In this document: piece after piece, positions 28,196 to 38,246 of the stretch | Layout: each line of letters opens with the position of its first letter | Position numbering within the stretch: the stretch's first letter is position 1 | Source of the DNA: Arsenophonus fragariae | Lineage (GTDB): Bacteria > Pseudomonadota > Gammaproteobacteria > Enterobacterales > Enterobacteriaceae | DNA: 44,526 nt | Assembly: GCA_047291315.1 (NCBI GenBank) | Contig: JBDPYZ010000020.1 | Location: 1 to 44,526 of the forward strand | Direction: 5' to 3' | Notes under the pieces: generated by a model | What the model saw: the letters and a program-made list of their open reading frames with translations, nothing else | The model's database searches: none | What the model was told of the DNA's origin: nothing | Program-made: the position numbers and the translations under genes

Positions 28196-29128
28196 TCAAT
28201 TATTTATCAATGCAGCGTTTAATGATGCCGTATCATTAATCGCTGCTGAATTAATCGTACTCACAATACTCTTAGTTAAACCTGTCAATACTTTACCTGG
28301 CCCTATTTCTAATAGTTGCACAATCCCTTGTTCAGCCATGAATTCGATGATTTCAACCCAGCGTACAGGATTATACAACTGCCTGACTAAAGCATGCCTA
28401 ATACCATCTACCGAATTTTCGATTTTAACATCGACATTATTTACAACAGCGATGTTGGGCTTATTAAACACAACTACTTCTAATGCTTGTGCTAATTTAT
28501 TTGCTGCTGGCTGCATCAATGCACAATGTGAAGGTACACTGACAGACAATGGCAAAGTACGTTTTGCACCAGCAGCTTTACATAAGGCTACCGCTCTCTC
28601 AACACCACTTTTTTCACCTACAATGACAACCTGCCCCGGTGAATTAAAATTCACGGCCGAAACCACTTGGCCTTGCTCAGCTTGCTGACATGATGCTAAT
28701 ACCGATTCATTATCCAGACCAATAATTGCATACATAGCACCCATCCCTTCCGGCACAGATTCTTGCATCAATTGCCCGCGTAGCTCAACTAATTTGACAG
28801 CTGACTTAAAATCGATGACATTGGCACAAACCAATGCAGAATATTCACCCAAACTATGACCTGCCATTAGTTTAGGCATTTTGCCTTTTTTTTCCTGCCA
28901 TACTCGAAAAATTGCCACAGATGCAGATAAAAGTGCTGGCTGAGTTTTCCAGGTTTTATTTAATTCTTCTTCAGAGCCATTCTGAACCAAATCCCATAAA
29001 TCATATCCTAAGATATTAGAAGACTCAGCAAATGTTTCTTTTACTATTGCAAACTCTTTCGCTAAATCAGCTAACATGCCCAAAGATTGAGAACCTTGGC
29101 CAGGAAAAATCATCGCAAAATTAGACAT
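28196..29128 (-). CDS. fabD: Malonyl-CoA:ACP transacylase
   Basis: Transfers malonyl groups from CoA to AcpP. At 310 residues it is family length. It starts with FAMIFPGQGSQSLGMLADLA, has the nucleophile elbow AGHSLGEYSALVCANVIDF, the catalytic His in SVSVPSHCALMQPAANKLAQ, and the oxyanion-side EIGPGKVLTGLTK. It lies 19 bases after fabH and seven before fabG, in the standard cluster. Confidence 0.97.
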   Translation of the reverse strand: MSNFAMIFPGQGSQSLGMLADLAKEFAIVKETFAESSNILGYDLWDLVQNGSEEELNKTWKTQPALLSASVAIFRVWQEKKGKMPKLMAGHSLGEYSALVCANVIDFKSAVKLVELRGQLMQESVPEGMGAMYAIIGLDNESVLASCQQAEQGQVVSAVNFNSPGQVVIVGEKSGVERAVALCKAAGAKRTLPLSVSVPSHCALMQPAANKLAQALEVVVFNKPNIAVVNNVDVKIENSVDGIRHALVRQLYNPVRWVEIIEFMAEQGIVQLLEIGPGKVLTGLTKSIVSTINSAAINDTASLNAALINN

Positions 29129-29147
29129 TTTTATTTTCCTGTATAAC

Positions 29148-30101
29148 TTAAAAACGGATCAGAGCTGAACCACAAGTAAAACCGCCACCAAAAGCTTCAA
29201 GCAATACCATTTGCCCTCGTTGTATACGGCCATCTCTGACCGCTTCATCAAACGCTGTCGGTACTGAAGCCGCTGAAGTATTACCATGTCTATCTAGAGT
29301 AATAACGACTTTATCAATTGGCATAGCCAGTTTTTTTGCTGTTGCTTGAATAATCCGTAAGTTAGCTTGATGAGGGACTAACCAATCTACTTCTGATTTA
29401 TCTAGCGTATTTTTTTCTAATGTTTCATCCACAATATTAACTAACTCATTCACCGCGATCTTAAAAACCTCATTACCCGCCATTGTGACATAAGTTGGCT
29501 CTGAGCATTGACTATGCTCTTGATGACGTAAAGTTAACAAATCACCATAATTACCATTGGCATGTAAATGAGTTGACAAAATCCCTGGCTCTTGTGAACA
29601 GCCAACAACGATTGCACCTGCTGCATCACCAAATAGAATGAGTGTACTACGGTCATTCGGATCTAATACTCTCGATAATACATCAGAACCGATAACTAAT
29701 GCCTTCTTCGCCATCCCCGTTTTAATAAACTGATCGCTAATACTTAATGCATAAGTGAAGCCCGCACATGCAGCAGCAACATCAAATGCGGCACAATTTT
29801 CAATTCCTAATATTTGCTGAATTTGGCACGCTGCACTGGGAAAAGCATGGGTCGAAGAAGTCGTTGCTACAATGATTAAATCGATCTCATTAGCTGCGAT
29901 GCCTGCCATTGCTAACGCTTTTTGCGCAGCTTTAGCACCCATTGTAGATACGTTATCTTCTTCTGTTGCAATGCGGCGTTTTTTAATCCCTGTACGGGTA
30001 GTTATCCATTCATCAGAGGTATCTACCATTTTTTCTAAATCAGCATTCGTACGAATCTGTACAGGCAAATAACTGCCAGTACCTAAGATTTTTGTATACA
30101 T
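29148..30101 (-). CDS. fabH: 3-oxoacyl-ACP synthase III
   Basis: Starts fatty acid synthesis by condensing acetyl-CoA with malonyl-ACP. The 317 residues hold the Cys-His-Asn triad: DVAAACAGFTYALSISDQFI, VDWLVPHQANLRIIQATAKK and DRHGNTSAASVPTAFDEAVR, as well as the N-terminal SDEWITTRTGIKKRRIA. Only six bases separate it from plsX upstream. Confidence 0.97.
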   Translation of the reverse strand: MYTKILGTGSYLPVQIRTNADLEKMVDTSDEWITTRTGIKKRRIATEEDNVSTMGAKAAQKALAMAGIAANEIDLIIVATTSSTHAFPSAACQIQQILGIENCAAFDVAAACAGFTYALSISDQFIKTGMAKKALVIGSDVLSRVLDPNDRSTLILFGDAAGAIVVGCSQEPGILSTHLHANGNYGDLLTLRHQEHSQCSEPTYVTMAGNEVFKIAVNELVNIVDETLEKNTLDKSEVDWLVPHQANLRIIQATAKKLAMPIDKVVITLDRHGNTSAASVPTAFDEAVRDGRIQRGQMVLLEAFGGGFTCGSALIRF

Positions 30102-30107
30102 TTTGCT

Positions 30108-31145
30108 TTAATCACTCTTGGGTAGTAAGATATTCAAGCGAGTAGCAATTCTATTAGGAATTTGCTTTTCTACCGCCTGAATTGCCTGTTCAATTGCAGC
30201 CTTAAATGCTTTTTGGTTTGCCGCTCCATGACTTTTAATTACAATGCCCTTTAATCCTAAAAGCGAAGCGCCATTATATTGATCAGGATCCAGGTGCCCA
30301 AAACGTTTTGTGATACGTTTCTGTAACCACGGTTTAATCAACTTCATCAGCAACGATGAGATCTTATTTTCTGTAGTTGAAGACTTTACTAAAGATAAAA
30401 TAACGCATATCACTCCTTCCATCGTTTTCAACGTCACATTACCTGCAAAGCCGTCACAAACGAATACATCAGCTTTACCCGTCAATAACTCATTACCTTC
30501 TACATAACCAATATAATTTATAGAAGGTGTTGCTTTTAATATTGAGGCGGCTTCGCGGATATTATCTAAGCCCTTACTTTCCTCTTCACCAATATTTAAT
30601 AACGCTACTCGTGGATTGCTTATATTAGCAACCTCTTCAGCCATTACTGCTCCCATCACGGCAAATTGTACTAGCATTTGACTATCGCAATTAACATTAG
30701 CACCTAAATCAAGTACAACGGTTTTACCTTGTTTTTGATTTGGCAAAATCGTTGTCAGCGCAGGCCTTTCAATATCATTTATTGCTTTCAATATGAGTTT
30801 TGCTAACACCATAAGTACACCAGTATTTCCAGCACTAATACATGCTTGAGCCTGGCCAGACTTCACTAATTCTAAAGCTATCCGCATTGACGAGCCTTTA
30901 CTTTTCCTAATTGCTTGTAATGGATTGATATCATTAGCAATAGCATATTCAGCAGGTATAATTTGCAAACGGTGACGCAGCTCAGCACGCTGATCAGCAA
31001 GCAGTGGTTTTAAAATTTCGGGAATACCGACCAGTAATAATCTTAACTGTGGGTTAGAAGCGAGTGCCTGCAATGCAACAGGCACAATAATACAAGGCCC
31101 TTTGTCCCCGCACATCGCATCTAGTGCTAAGGTTAAATTAGCCAA
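30108..31145 (-). CDS. plsX: Phosphate acyltransferase PlsX
   Basis: Makes acyl-phosphate from acyl-ACP for PlsY and so links fatty acid to phospholipid synthesis. The 345-residue protein has the family start LTLALDAMCGDKGP (usual AxDxMGGD, here with Cys for the first Gly), SAGNTGVLMVLAKLILK, the VLDLGANVNCDSQMLVQFAV stretch, and VFVCDGFAGNVTLKTMEGV. It lies between rpmF and fabH as usual. Confidence 0.96.
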   Translation of the reverse strand: MANLTLALDAMCGDKGPCIIVPVALQALASNPQLRLLLVGIPEILKPLLADQRAELRHRLQIIPAEYAIANDINPLQAIRKSKGSSMRIALELVKSGQAQACISAGNTGVLMVLAKLILKAINDIERPALTTILPNQKQGKTVVLDLGANVNCDSQMLVQFAVMGAVMAEEVANISNPRVALLNIGEEESKGLDNIREAASILKATPSINYIGYVEGNELLTGKADVFVCDGFAGNVTLKTMEGVICVILSLVKSSTTENKISSLLMKLIKPWLQKRITKRFGHLDPDQYNGASLLGLKGIVIKSHGAANQKAFKAAIEQAIQAVEKQIPNRIATRLNILLPKSD

Positions 31146-31176
31146 GGCATTAATCGTTTAATAATCAACACAGCAA

Positions 31177-31347
31177 TTATTTATTAATAACCTTGCGACC
31201 ACGATAGTAGCCATCAGCGGTCACATGATGACGCAAATGGGTTTCACCAGAAGTTTTATCTACTGACACTTCGGTAGTTGTCAACGCATCATGTGAGCGA
31301 CGCATACCACGTTTAGAACGAGTGGGTTTATTTTGTTGTACGGCCAT
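31177..31347 (-). CDS. rpmF: 50S ribosomal protein bL32
   Basis: A 56-residue ribosomal protein. It begins AVQQNKPTRSKRGMRRSHDA and ends HLRHHVTADGYYRGRKVINK, nearly identical to the enterobacterial protein. It lacks the zinc-binding cysteines of the other bL32 type, which is normal in this group. It is 12 bases after yceD and 31 before plsX, continuing the yceD-rpmF-plsX-fab operon. Confidence 0.97.
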   Translation of the reverse strand: MAVQQNKPTRSKRGMRRSHDALTTTEVSVDKTSGETHLRHHVTADGYYRGRKVINK

Positions 31348-31359
31348 TGACCTTACTCC

Positions 31360-31881
31360 TTAAGTACTTTTTTTAAAACTAGCTAATACGGCAAAGAGAT
31401 TTGGCTTTTCTGCCTCTGGAGGCAACTCACCAAAAACCATATCCGCGTCGGACACTTCACAGCGTTCAGAGTTATGAACCGGGATCACCGGCAAAGAGAG
31501 AATTATTTCATCTTCGATCATTGCCAGCAAATCTATTTCACCAAATTGATCAACTGCGATTGGCTCATACTCTTTAGGTAGTAACGCAATCCTCTCATCA
31601 ATGACAGGACTAAAACAATAAGTTACATGAACATGATGGTTAAAATTCTTACCACAACGTTCGCATTTTAAAGTAACATCAACATCAGAATCGCCTTTTA
31701 TGACAACTAAATGTTGATTATCGATTGCAAACGACAGTTCACTAGTTACATCACTATCTATACTTACTACTGATTCTACGACACGCAAAACATGTTCAGA
31801 TGAATAATATCCTGAATAATCCAATTTTTTTTGCGCTGCACGATGCGCATCAATCGTTAAGGGTAATTTTACCTTTTGCAT
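31360..31881 (-). CDS. yceD: YceD/DUF177 family protein (23S rRNA accumulation)
   Basis: At 173 residues it matches the E. coli length. DUF177 members are needed for 23S rRNA accumulation in plants and are always coupled to rpmF. A CERCGKNFNHHVHVTYCFSP stretch provides a CxxC pair, and the acidic middle and LPVIPVHNSERCEVSDADMV are family-typical. It starts at ATG 31881 and is probably the first gene of the fab operon, divergent from the maf remnant. Confidence 0.92.
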   Translation of the reverse strand: MQKVKLPLTIDAHRAAQKKLDYSGYYSSEHVLRVVESVVSIDSDVTSELSFAIDNQHLVVIKGDSDVDVTLKCERCGKNFNHHVHVTYCFSPVIDERIALLPKEYEPIAVDQFGEIDLLAMIEDEIILSLPVIPVHNSERCEVSDADMVFGELPPEAEKPNLFAVLASFKKST

Positions 31882-32023
31882 AAGGCGCGCATATTATATT
31901 TGTAATGAGACATAGTCAAAGGAAAAGGCTGCTTTTGCTTATTTTTCCATCAAATATTCGCTATTAAAATTCTATTTAGTTTAAAATATCTCACCTCATT
32001 TGGCTATGAATATTAAATATTTT

Positions 32024-32600
32024 ATGAAATCAATTGTATTGGCGTCAATGTCACCTTCACGTTATCACATGCTGCAAAAAGTAGGCTTACCTTTTATTGC
32101 CGATGCACCGAATATAGATGAAACTCCATTAATCAATGAATCAGCAACTTTTCTCGTCACCCACTTAACAATTGAAAAAGCAAAATCACTAGTGACTAAA
32201 TATCCTACACACTTAATAATAAGCGCCGATCAAGTCTGTATTTTGGAAAACATATAAGAAAACCACTTATTCATGCCAAGGCAACCAAGAAACTGAAGCA
32301 GGCTTCCGGCAAAAAATTACCTTTTATATCGGACTATGCTTATTTTATAGTGAAACCGGGAAATACAATACTAATATGTGAACTTTTCACCGTTTATTTT
32401 CGCCATTTAACGGATATAGAAATTGAAAGCTATCTGACAAAAGAACAGCCCTATCAATGCGCCCGGGGCTTTATGTCAGAAGGGTTAGGCATCAAGTTAT
32501 TTGAAAAACTTGTTGGGCGGGATCCTAACACTTTAATCTGGTTACTTTTAATTAGTTTAATCAATATGTTACGCTCATCCTCTCAAGTAGCTATATCACT
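32024..32600 (+). pseudogene. yceF: Maf-like nucleotide pyrophosphatase YceF, broken
   Basis: Maf proteins hydrolyse modified nucleotides such as m7GTP. The N-terminal third is open from ATG 32024 (SIVLASMSPSRYHMLQKVGL with the SxxR motif, then NIDETPLINESATFLVTHLT, and IISADQVCIL with the catalytic Asp). A stop at about 32255 follows, the middle part (KLKQASGKKLPFISDYAYF) is in another frame, and a third part carries FRHLTDIEIESYLTKEQPYQ, then FMSEGLGIKLFEKLVGRDPN. At least one frameshift prevents a full product. The last frame stays open to 32697, overlapping rluC on the other strand by chance. Confidence 0.88.
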
Positions 32601-32662
32601 GCATACAAAAAACAAACTAATTTATAATTCAACATGGTTTGCTAATTTGATTGGCTATAACA

Positions 32663-33610
32663 TTATTGCTTACGTAATATTGCCAAACAGCTTTTAAGTT
32701 GCTGATCCAAAGGGACGTTAAAAGTTAATTTTTCCCCACTAGCCGGATGGATAAACATTAATGAACTCGCGTGCAAAAAAAGTCGTTTCAAACCAGTAAT
32801 AGTTAACTGTTGATCAAATTCGAGATCTCCATAACGGTTATCACATGCAATAGGATGTTTTGCATATTGAGCATGTACTCTGATCTGATGTGTTCGCCCT
32901 GTTATTGTGCTGGCTTTGACTAAAGTAGCATTAGAAAAACGCTCTTCAATTTTAAAATGGGTTTCTGAATTTTTACCATCACCGCAGACTTTCACTATCC
33001 GTTCGCCACTTTGCAAAATATTTTTTAATAAAGGTGCCTGAATAACTTTAATATGCGACGGCCATTTTCCTTTCACGAGCGCAATATACTGTTTTTGCAT
33101 CTGTTTCAGACGCAACTGTTGATGCAATGCCCTAAGTGCCGAACGTTTTTTAGCTATCAGTAAAACACCCGATGTTTCACGATCTAGCCTATGTACAAGT
33201 TCCAAAAAACGTGCTTCAGGACGTAATACGCGTAATGCTTCAATAACGCCAAAATTAATCCCGCTACCACCATGAACAGCCACACCAGAAGGTTTATCCA
33301 AAACCAGTAAATGTCCATCTTCGTAAAGTGTGCAATCGGTGAGTGCTGCTACTTTATCCAATTTAGCCGAAATAATATTTTGTTGTTTCTCTGCCTGCCG
33401 AACAGGTGGGATCCTAATTAAATCACCCTCTTGAATTTTATATTCAGGTTTGGTTCTACCGCTATTTATTCTTACTTCACCTTTTCGAATAATGCGGTAA
33501 ATCATACTGTTAGGAACACCTTTTAAACGCGTCAATAAAAAATTATCAATACGTTGGCCTGCTTCATCATTATCGATAGTAACAAATTGAACCTGATTCT
33601 GTATTTTCAT
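32663..33610 (-). CDS. rluC: 23S rRNA pseudouridine synthase RluC
   Basis: Makes pseudouridine at 23S positions 955, 2504 and 2580 (E. coli numbering, from knowledge of the family). The 315 residues contain an S4 RNA-binding domain (GQRIDNFLLTRLKGVPNSMI, then GEVRINSGRTKPEYKIQEGD), the catalytic Asp in LVHRLDRETSGVLLIAKKRS, and the C-terminal TGRTHQIRVHAQYAKHPIAC. Start ATG 33610 is standard. It diverges from rne, as in E. coli. Confidence 0.96.
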   Translation of the reverse strand: MKIQNQVQFVTIDNDEAGQRIDNFLLTRLKGVPNSMIYRIIRKGEVRINSGRTKPEYKIQEGDLIRIPPVRQAEKQQNIISAKLDKVAALTDCTLYEDGHLLVLDKPSGVAVHGGSGINFGVIEALRVLRPEARFLELVHRLDRETSGVLLIAKKRSALRALHQQLRLKQMQKQYIALVKGKWPSHIKVIQAPLLKNILQSGERIVKVCGDGKNSETHFKIEERFSNATLVKASTITGRTHQIRVHAQYAKHPIACDNRYGDLEFDQQLTITGLKRLFLHASSLMFIHPASGEKLTFNVPLDQQLKSCLAILRKQ

Positions 33611-34184
33611 TATTTAATTATAACACTTTGCTAACATTTTAGTTTGTTCAATATGAATTTGTTAAATATTGTGACCCAATATTATGATACCTTGTTTCAG
33701 GCTTTTTTTCTTAAACTTTATCAATTTCTGTGTCAAATGCATTTTTTTCACTTTTTCACTATAAAAAAGCAATAAACAGCAAAAGTTATCTTGATATCTA
33801 CCCATAAGCAATGGAATAATGGAAAGTTACCATAATGTTTCTTAAAACAAGAATTGACGTAATTTGAGATCTATCTATTTTATTTTTGATGACACATAAA
33901 CGCAGCAATGGTGTAAGACGGTGTGTAAAATAAAAATAAATTATTGAATTGCGAACAAAGGTTTACTGGATTAGCTAAACTGTACATTGAACGAATAAAT
34001 TCAGCAACAGTACTAATTTAAGAATGCAGCATTTTATTTAAACGTAGCTTCACCGAAAAATTGCGTTTCAATACAACCGACAACCGCGAGGTTGACGATT
34101 TTGTAAAAGTCACGGAACCATCGGTCAACAGTAACCATTTTTAGTCGCAACTTTTTTGACTTAGTAGAATAATGAGTATTCATA
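33611..34184 (+). promoter_or_regulatory. Long leader and promoter region of rne
   Basis: This 574-base gap divides rluC and rne. In E. coli rne mRNA has a long leader through which RNase E degrades its own message; the same arrangement is likely here. Visible structure near the end includes a CAACC-GCGA-GGTTG hairpin (34081-34094, GNRA loop) and an overlapping inverted repeat GTTGAC(C)GAT (34091-34099 with 34121-34129). The last bases before ATG 34185 (AATGAGTATTCATA) look like the E. coli sequence as I remember it. No open frame of note is present. Confidence 0.6.
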
Positions 34185-37100
34185 ATGAAAAGAATGTTAA
34201 TTAACGCAACTCAACAAGAAGAGTTGCGCGTTGCTCTTGTTGATGGGCAACGTCTTTATGACTTAGATATTGAAAATCCCGGACACGAACAAAAAAAAGC
34301 AAATATTTACAAAGGCAACATTACCCGTATAGAACCTAGTCTGGAAGCAGCATTTGTTGACTATGGTTCAGAAAGACACGGCTTTCTCCCTATAAAAGAA
34401 ATTGCACGTGAATACTTCCCTAGTCATTATCAACCTCACGGTCGTCCTAACATTAAGGATGTTTTAAAAGAAGGCCAAGAAGTTATTATACAAGTTGATA
34501 AAGAAGAGCGGGGAAATAAAGGCGCTGCGCTAACTACTTTTATTAGTCTAGCTGGTAGCTATCTTGTTTTAATGCCAAATAACCCTCGAGCAGGTGGGAT
34601 ATCACGACGTATTGAGGGTGAAGATCGTACAGAACTGAAAGAGGCATTATCCTCATTGGAAATACCCTATGGGATGGGATTAATTGTCCGTACTGCTGGC
34701 GTAGGTAAATCAGCAGAATCGCTACAGCAAGATCTACAATATCGTCTCAAACATTGGCAAGCAATAAAAAAAGCAGCAGAAAACCGAGCAGCGCCTTTCC
34801 TTATTCACCAAGAAAGTAACGTCATTGTTAGGGCCTTTCGTGATTATCTTCGCCCTGATATTGGTGAAATACTAATTGATAATGCAAAAATTGTCGAAAT
34901 GGCACGCCATCATATTGAAGGTATTGGTCGTGGGGATTTTGCAAGTAAAATCAAATACTACAGTGGCGATGTTCCACTTTTTAGCCACTATCAAATCGAA
35001 TCACAGATCGAGTCTGCTTTTCAACGTGAAGTTCGCTTACCTTCGGGTGGTGCTTTGGTTGTCGACACCACTGAAGCATTAACTGCTATCGATATAAATT
35101 CATCCCGTTCAACGCGTGGTGGTGACATTGAAGAAACCGCATTCAACACCAATTTAGAAGCAGCTGATGAAATTGCCCGTCAATTACGGTTACGAGATTT
35201 AGGTGGACTGATTGTTATCGATTTTATTGATATGATACCCATTCGCCATCAACGTGAAGTTGAAAACCGCCTGCGTGAAGCTGTACGCCAAGATCGAGCT
35301 CGTATCCAAATCGCTCGGATTTCACGATTTGGTTTACTTGAAATGTCACGTCAACGTTTAAGTCCATCACTGGGTGAATCCAGTCATCACGTTTGTCCTC
35401 GTTGTAGCGGCACAGGAACAATCCGTGATAATGAATCACTTTCACTCTCTATTTTACGTTTGATCGAAGAAGAAGCGTTAAAAGAAAATACTCATGAAGT
35501 ACACGCTATTGTACCGATTCCAATTGCTTCTTATCTACTGAATGAAAAACGCCAATCCGTCAATGAAATTGAACATAGACAACACCATATACGTGTTATT
35601 ATTGTCCCTAACGATCAGATGCAATCACCTCATTTCAATGTGATCCGCATTCGTAAAGGTGAAGAAATTTCAGCATTGAGTTATTATCTTGCACAATACC
35701 ATGAAGCTGAAACTAATAATCTAATAGATGATACCGCCGGTGAGAAGAAATTACCTGAACAACCGGCGATTTCTACTTTTGCTCTCCAATCTCAGGCAGA
35801 TACAAAAAATGCAGTGGTTGCTAAAGGCAAAACAAGTAAACAGAGTAAATCAACAAATAAGCAGACTTCGACAAGTCTATTTACTCGAATTACCTCTTTC
35901 TTAAAAAAATTATTTACCGAATCACAACAACCTATTGATAAAACAGTAAAAAAATCGAAAAATGGCAATGATAAGCGACGAAATAATCGCCGAGCAACTC
36001 AACGTTGTGAACAAAATGACAATGACAATATCAATATAGATAATCGCCAAAATGGTGGGCATACCGATGAGCCTCAATCACGTAAGAACCGAAATCAAAA
36101 AAGCCATTTTAATGATACTCAAGATAGCTCAGCACGTGAAACTCAACAACAGCGTCGCGAACAGCGAGCTGAACGTCGTCGTCGTCAGGAAGAAAAGCGA
36201 CAGCTACAGCTTGAAACTAAAACTTTACCATTAGACAAGAAAGAAACTGAAGCGGAAAAAACGGTCGTTGTCCCTCCCCGCCGTCAACAACGTCAATTGG
36301 TTCAATCTGTACGGAACACAAATAGCGTGACTGAGCAACAAAACCTCCTACCTGCTGATAAAGAATATCAGGATATTAAGTTGCCTATTAAAAATGAAGC
36401 AGACGCAGACATAGTACATGCTTTGTTAACAGCCGAGCCCATTATGCCAACTGAATCAGCAGCGAAGCAAAAAACAGCAGATATGCCGCATGCCACAAAG
36501 CAGACTGAATCTCAAGAAGCATCCACCAATTATGCTAATGAGCGCCAAGACACTGTCATTCCAAGGCGATCAAGACGATCTCCCCGCCATCTACGTGTTA
36601 GCGGACAACGTCGTCGTCGTTATCGTGATGAACATCAAAGCAAATCATTAGTACCATTAAAAATGGCCGTTGCTTCTCCTGAATTATCTTCAGGTAAAGT
36701 CTGGATCAAGTATCCTATTAAATTGAATGAATCGAATGAAATGTCATTAGAAAGCAAAAATATGATGACAATTAGTGAAAAAACAACATTTTCTACTGAC
36801 CCAATTGATAATAATGACATCATTGACAAGGTTGAGCAAGAAGAAAAAAAAGCGTCAATTAGTAAAGCGATTCAATCAGCGGAAATATGGCCTTTGACTG
36901 GACAATCAGCGATGGCAGAAAGCTCACTACCATCAACTGAAGCATTGCTCATTCCCGCAAAGACTCAACCTATTGAACAAAACGAAAAAGCCTGTCAACC
37001 ACTTATTAAAGCAAAATTAATACCTGAAAATAGTACTAATGTCATTGTAAAAACGCTAGTACAGAGTGAAGCAGCAAAAGAGCAGCTACAAAATGGTCAA

Positions 37101-37475
37101 TTTGTTAATAATGAACTTTTCATAGCCAATGAGATTAAAAAGGATGACCATTCAGTCCATGAAATCAATAAGGAAAAGATAGAAATTTCATCGGATAAAA
37201 ATTGTAGCCAAGTTCAGCAAAATATATCTTCTATGACCGATGTCATTGCAAAAAAAACCAATAATCGTAAGGAAAAAACTGCCACCATAAAATCAGGTAA
37301 AAAAATAGGCTTTTCCTATGCCCCTACCACAAAAGTACCAACGCCAGAAGTTACTGAAAGCTATTTTGAAATTAAAACTTATGTACGACCAGCGATTACT
37401 TTCCATGGGAAAAATGGTGCAGGCGGTCATGTAGCAACAAATGTTGCCACATCCAAAATGTTTAAACCAAAATAA
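34185..37475 (+). CDS. rne: Ribonuclease E
   Basis: The endonuclease at the heart of the RNA degradosome. The 1096-residue protein has the S1 RNA-binding domain (residues about 35-120), catalytic Asp 303 in LTAIDINSS and Asp 346 in VIDFIDM, and the zinc-link Cys 404 and Cys 407 in CPRCSGTG, all at the E. coli positions. The C-terminal half is low-complexity: an amphipathic membrane-anchor helix near 564-580 (SLFTRITSFLKKLFTE), arginine-rich blocks near 650-670 and 785-810, and at the extreme C-terminus RPAITFHGKNGAGGHVATN, which resembles the polynucleotide phosphorylase-binding site. The scaffold therefore appears intact. Confidence 0.97.
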   Translation: MKRMLINATQQEELRVALVDGQRLYDLDIENPGHEQKKANIYKGNITRIEPSLEAAFVDYGSERHGFLPIKEIAREYFPSHYQPHGRPNIKDVLKEGQEVIIQVDKEERGNKGAALTTFISLAGSYLVLMPNNPRAGGISRRIEGEDRTELKEALSSLEIPYGMGLIVRTAGVGKSAESLQQDLQYRLKHWQAIKKAAENRAAPFLIHQESNVIVRAFRDYLRPDIGEILIDNAKIVEMARHHIEGIGRGDFASKIKYYSGDVPLFSHYQIESQIESAFQREVRLPSGGALVVDTTEALTAIDINSSRSTRGGDIEETAFNTNLEAADEIARQLRLRDLGGLIVIDFIDMIPIRHQREVENRLREAVRQDRARIQIARISRFGLLEMSRQRLSPSLGESSHHVCPRCSGTGTIRDNESLSLSILRLIEEEALKENTHEVHAIVPIPIASYLLNEKRQSVNEIEHRQHHIRVIIVPNDQMQSPHFNVIRIRKGEEISALSYYLAQYHEAETNNLIDDTAGEKKLPEQPAISTFALQSQADTKNAVVAKGKTSKQSKSTNKQTSTSLFTRITSFLKKLFTESQQPIDKTVKKSKNGNDKRRNNRRATQRCEQNDNDNINIDNRQNGGHTDEPQSRKNRNQKSHFNDTQDSSARETQQQRREQRAERRRRQEEKRQLQLETKTLPLDKKETEAEKTVVVPPRRQQRQLVQSVRNTNSVTEQQNLLPADKEYQDIKLPIKNEADADIVHALLTAEPIMPTESAAKQKTADMPHATKQTESQEASTNYANERQDTVIPRRSRRSPRHLRVSGQRRRRYRDEHQSKSLVPLKMAVASPELSSGKVWIKYPIKLNESNEMSLESKNMMTISEKTTFSTDPIDNNDIIDKVEQEEKKASISKAIQSAEIWPLTGQSAMAESSLPSTEALLIPAKTQPIEQNEKACQPLIKAKLIPENSTNVIVKTLVQSEAAKEQLQNGQFVNNELFIANEIKKDDHSVHEINKEKIEISSDKNCSQVQQNISSMTDVIAKKTNNRKEKTATIKSGKKIGFSYAPTTKVPTPEVTESYFEIKTYVRPAITFHGKNGAGGHVATNVATSKMFKPK

Positions 37476-37482
37476 TATTAAT

Positions 37483-37508
37483 AAAAATGCCCAAATTAGG
37501 GCATTTTT
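37483..37508 (+). terminator. Intrinsic terminator of rne
   Basis: AAAAATGCCC pairs with GGGCATTTTT (10 base pairs) around AAATTA, ending in the T5 tract. It starts eight bases past the rne stop. Confidence 0.9.
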
Positions 37509-37603
37509 ATTCTGAATTTTAACTAAAACTCATCTATGCGCCTTTTATATCTAATTACTTATAGTAAAATATGTTCTCCCTAGTTATTAAATCAGGAATT
37601 AAC

Positions 37604-38185
37604 ATGTCCCATTAGATTGTTTTTAGCGCAAGCAAAGGAATTAGTTATCATCTTGTGCAATATGGCCTTCGGCAAGGTCATCAAGTAATCGCTTTTATTC
37701 GTAATGTAAAATATAAAACACAACTAAAACAGATTGTCACGCAAGTGTCATTGTAGGAGATACTTGCCAATATAACGACATACAAAATACTTTTGCTAAT
37801 ATTTCTAATAACAGTATTATCTTTAGTACTATTGGCGGTAATAATTCCGATCTAACCGGCAATCTTAATATTATAAAATCGGACGAAATATTAAATATTA
37901 AACGTTTATTACTCGTGACCTCTGTCGGTTCTGGGGATGATAGAAATATCTTTCATCTAAAGCGCTTTTTGGTATGTAAATTTGCCATAAATCTATGGTA
38001 AGAGCTACTTAAAAACCAGCTCATTAAATTACACCATCCTTCGGCCTGGTGGGCTACCTAATTTACCTGCTACAGGTAATCAGAAAGATATTGCTATAGA
38101 GCTGTTTAATATTGCTAAAAATAAACAAACTTATCAACAAACCTATACAGTAATAGATCCAAATTTAAGTTTGAATATGAAGTAA
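37604..38185 (+). pseudogene. Atypical SDR / NAD(P)H-binding protein, broken
   Basis: The sequence starts MSH, meets a TAG as fourth codon, then continues IVFSASKGISYHLVQYGLRQ GHQVIAFIRN, a Rossmann start in which the usual GxxGxxG is eroded (SASKGIS). A second frame gives VIVGDTCQYNDIQNTFANIS, then IIFSTIGGNNSDLTGNLNII and RLLLVTSVGSGDDRNIFHLK, typical of NmrA-like/atypical short-chain dehydrogenases (PF13460 type). The 3' third is in further frames with FGLVGYLIYLLQ-type debris. The end is uncertain by about 30 bases. The substrate cannot be inferred. Confidence 0.65.
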
Positions 38186-38246
38186 CTGTGAATGAAACCC
38201 CCTGAAGTAAAATAGTGATCAGAGGTTAATCAAATATTTGCAAGTA

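Noticed and set aside
28128..28688. 186-residue plus-strand open frame
   Set aside because: It is the mirror of fabD, with no ribosome binding site or recognisable domain.
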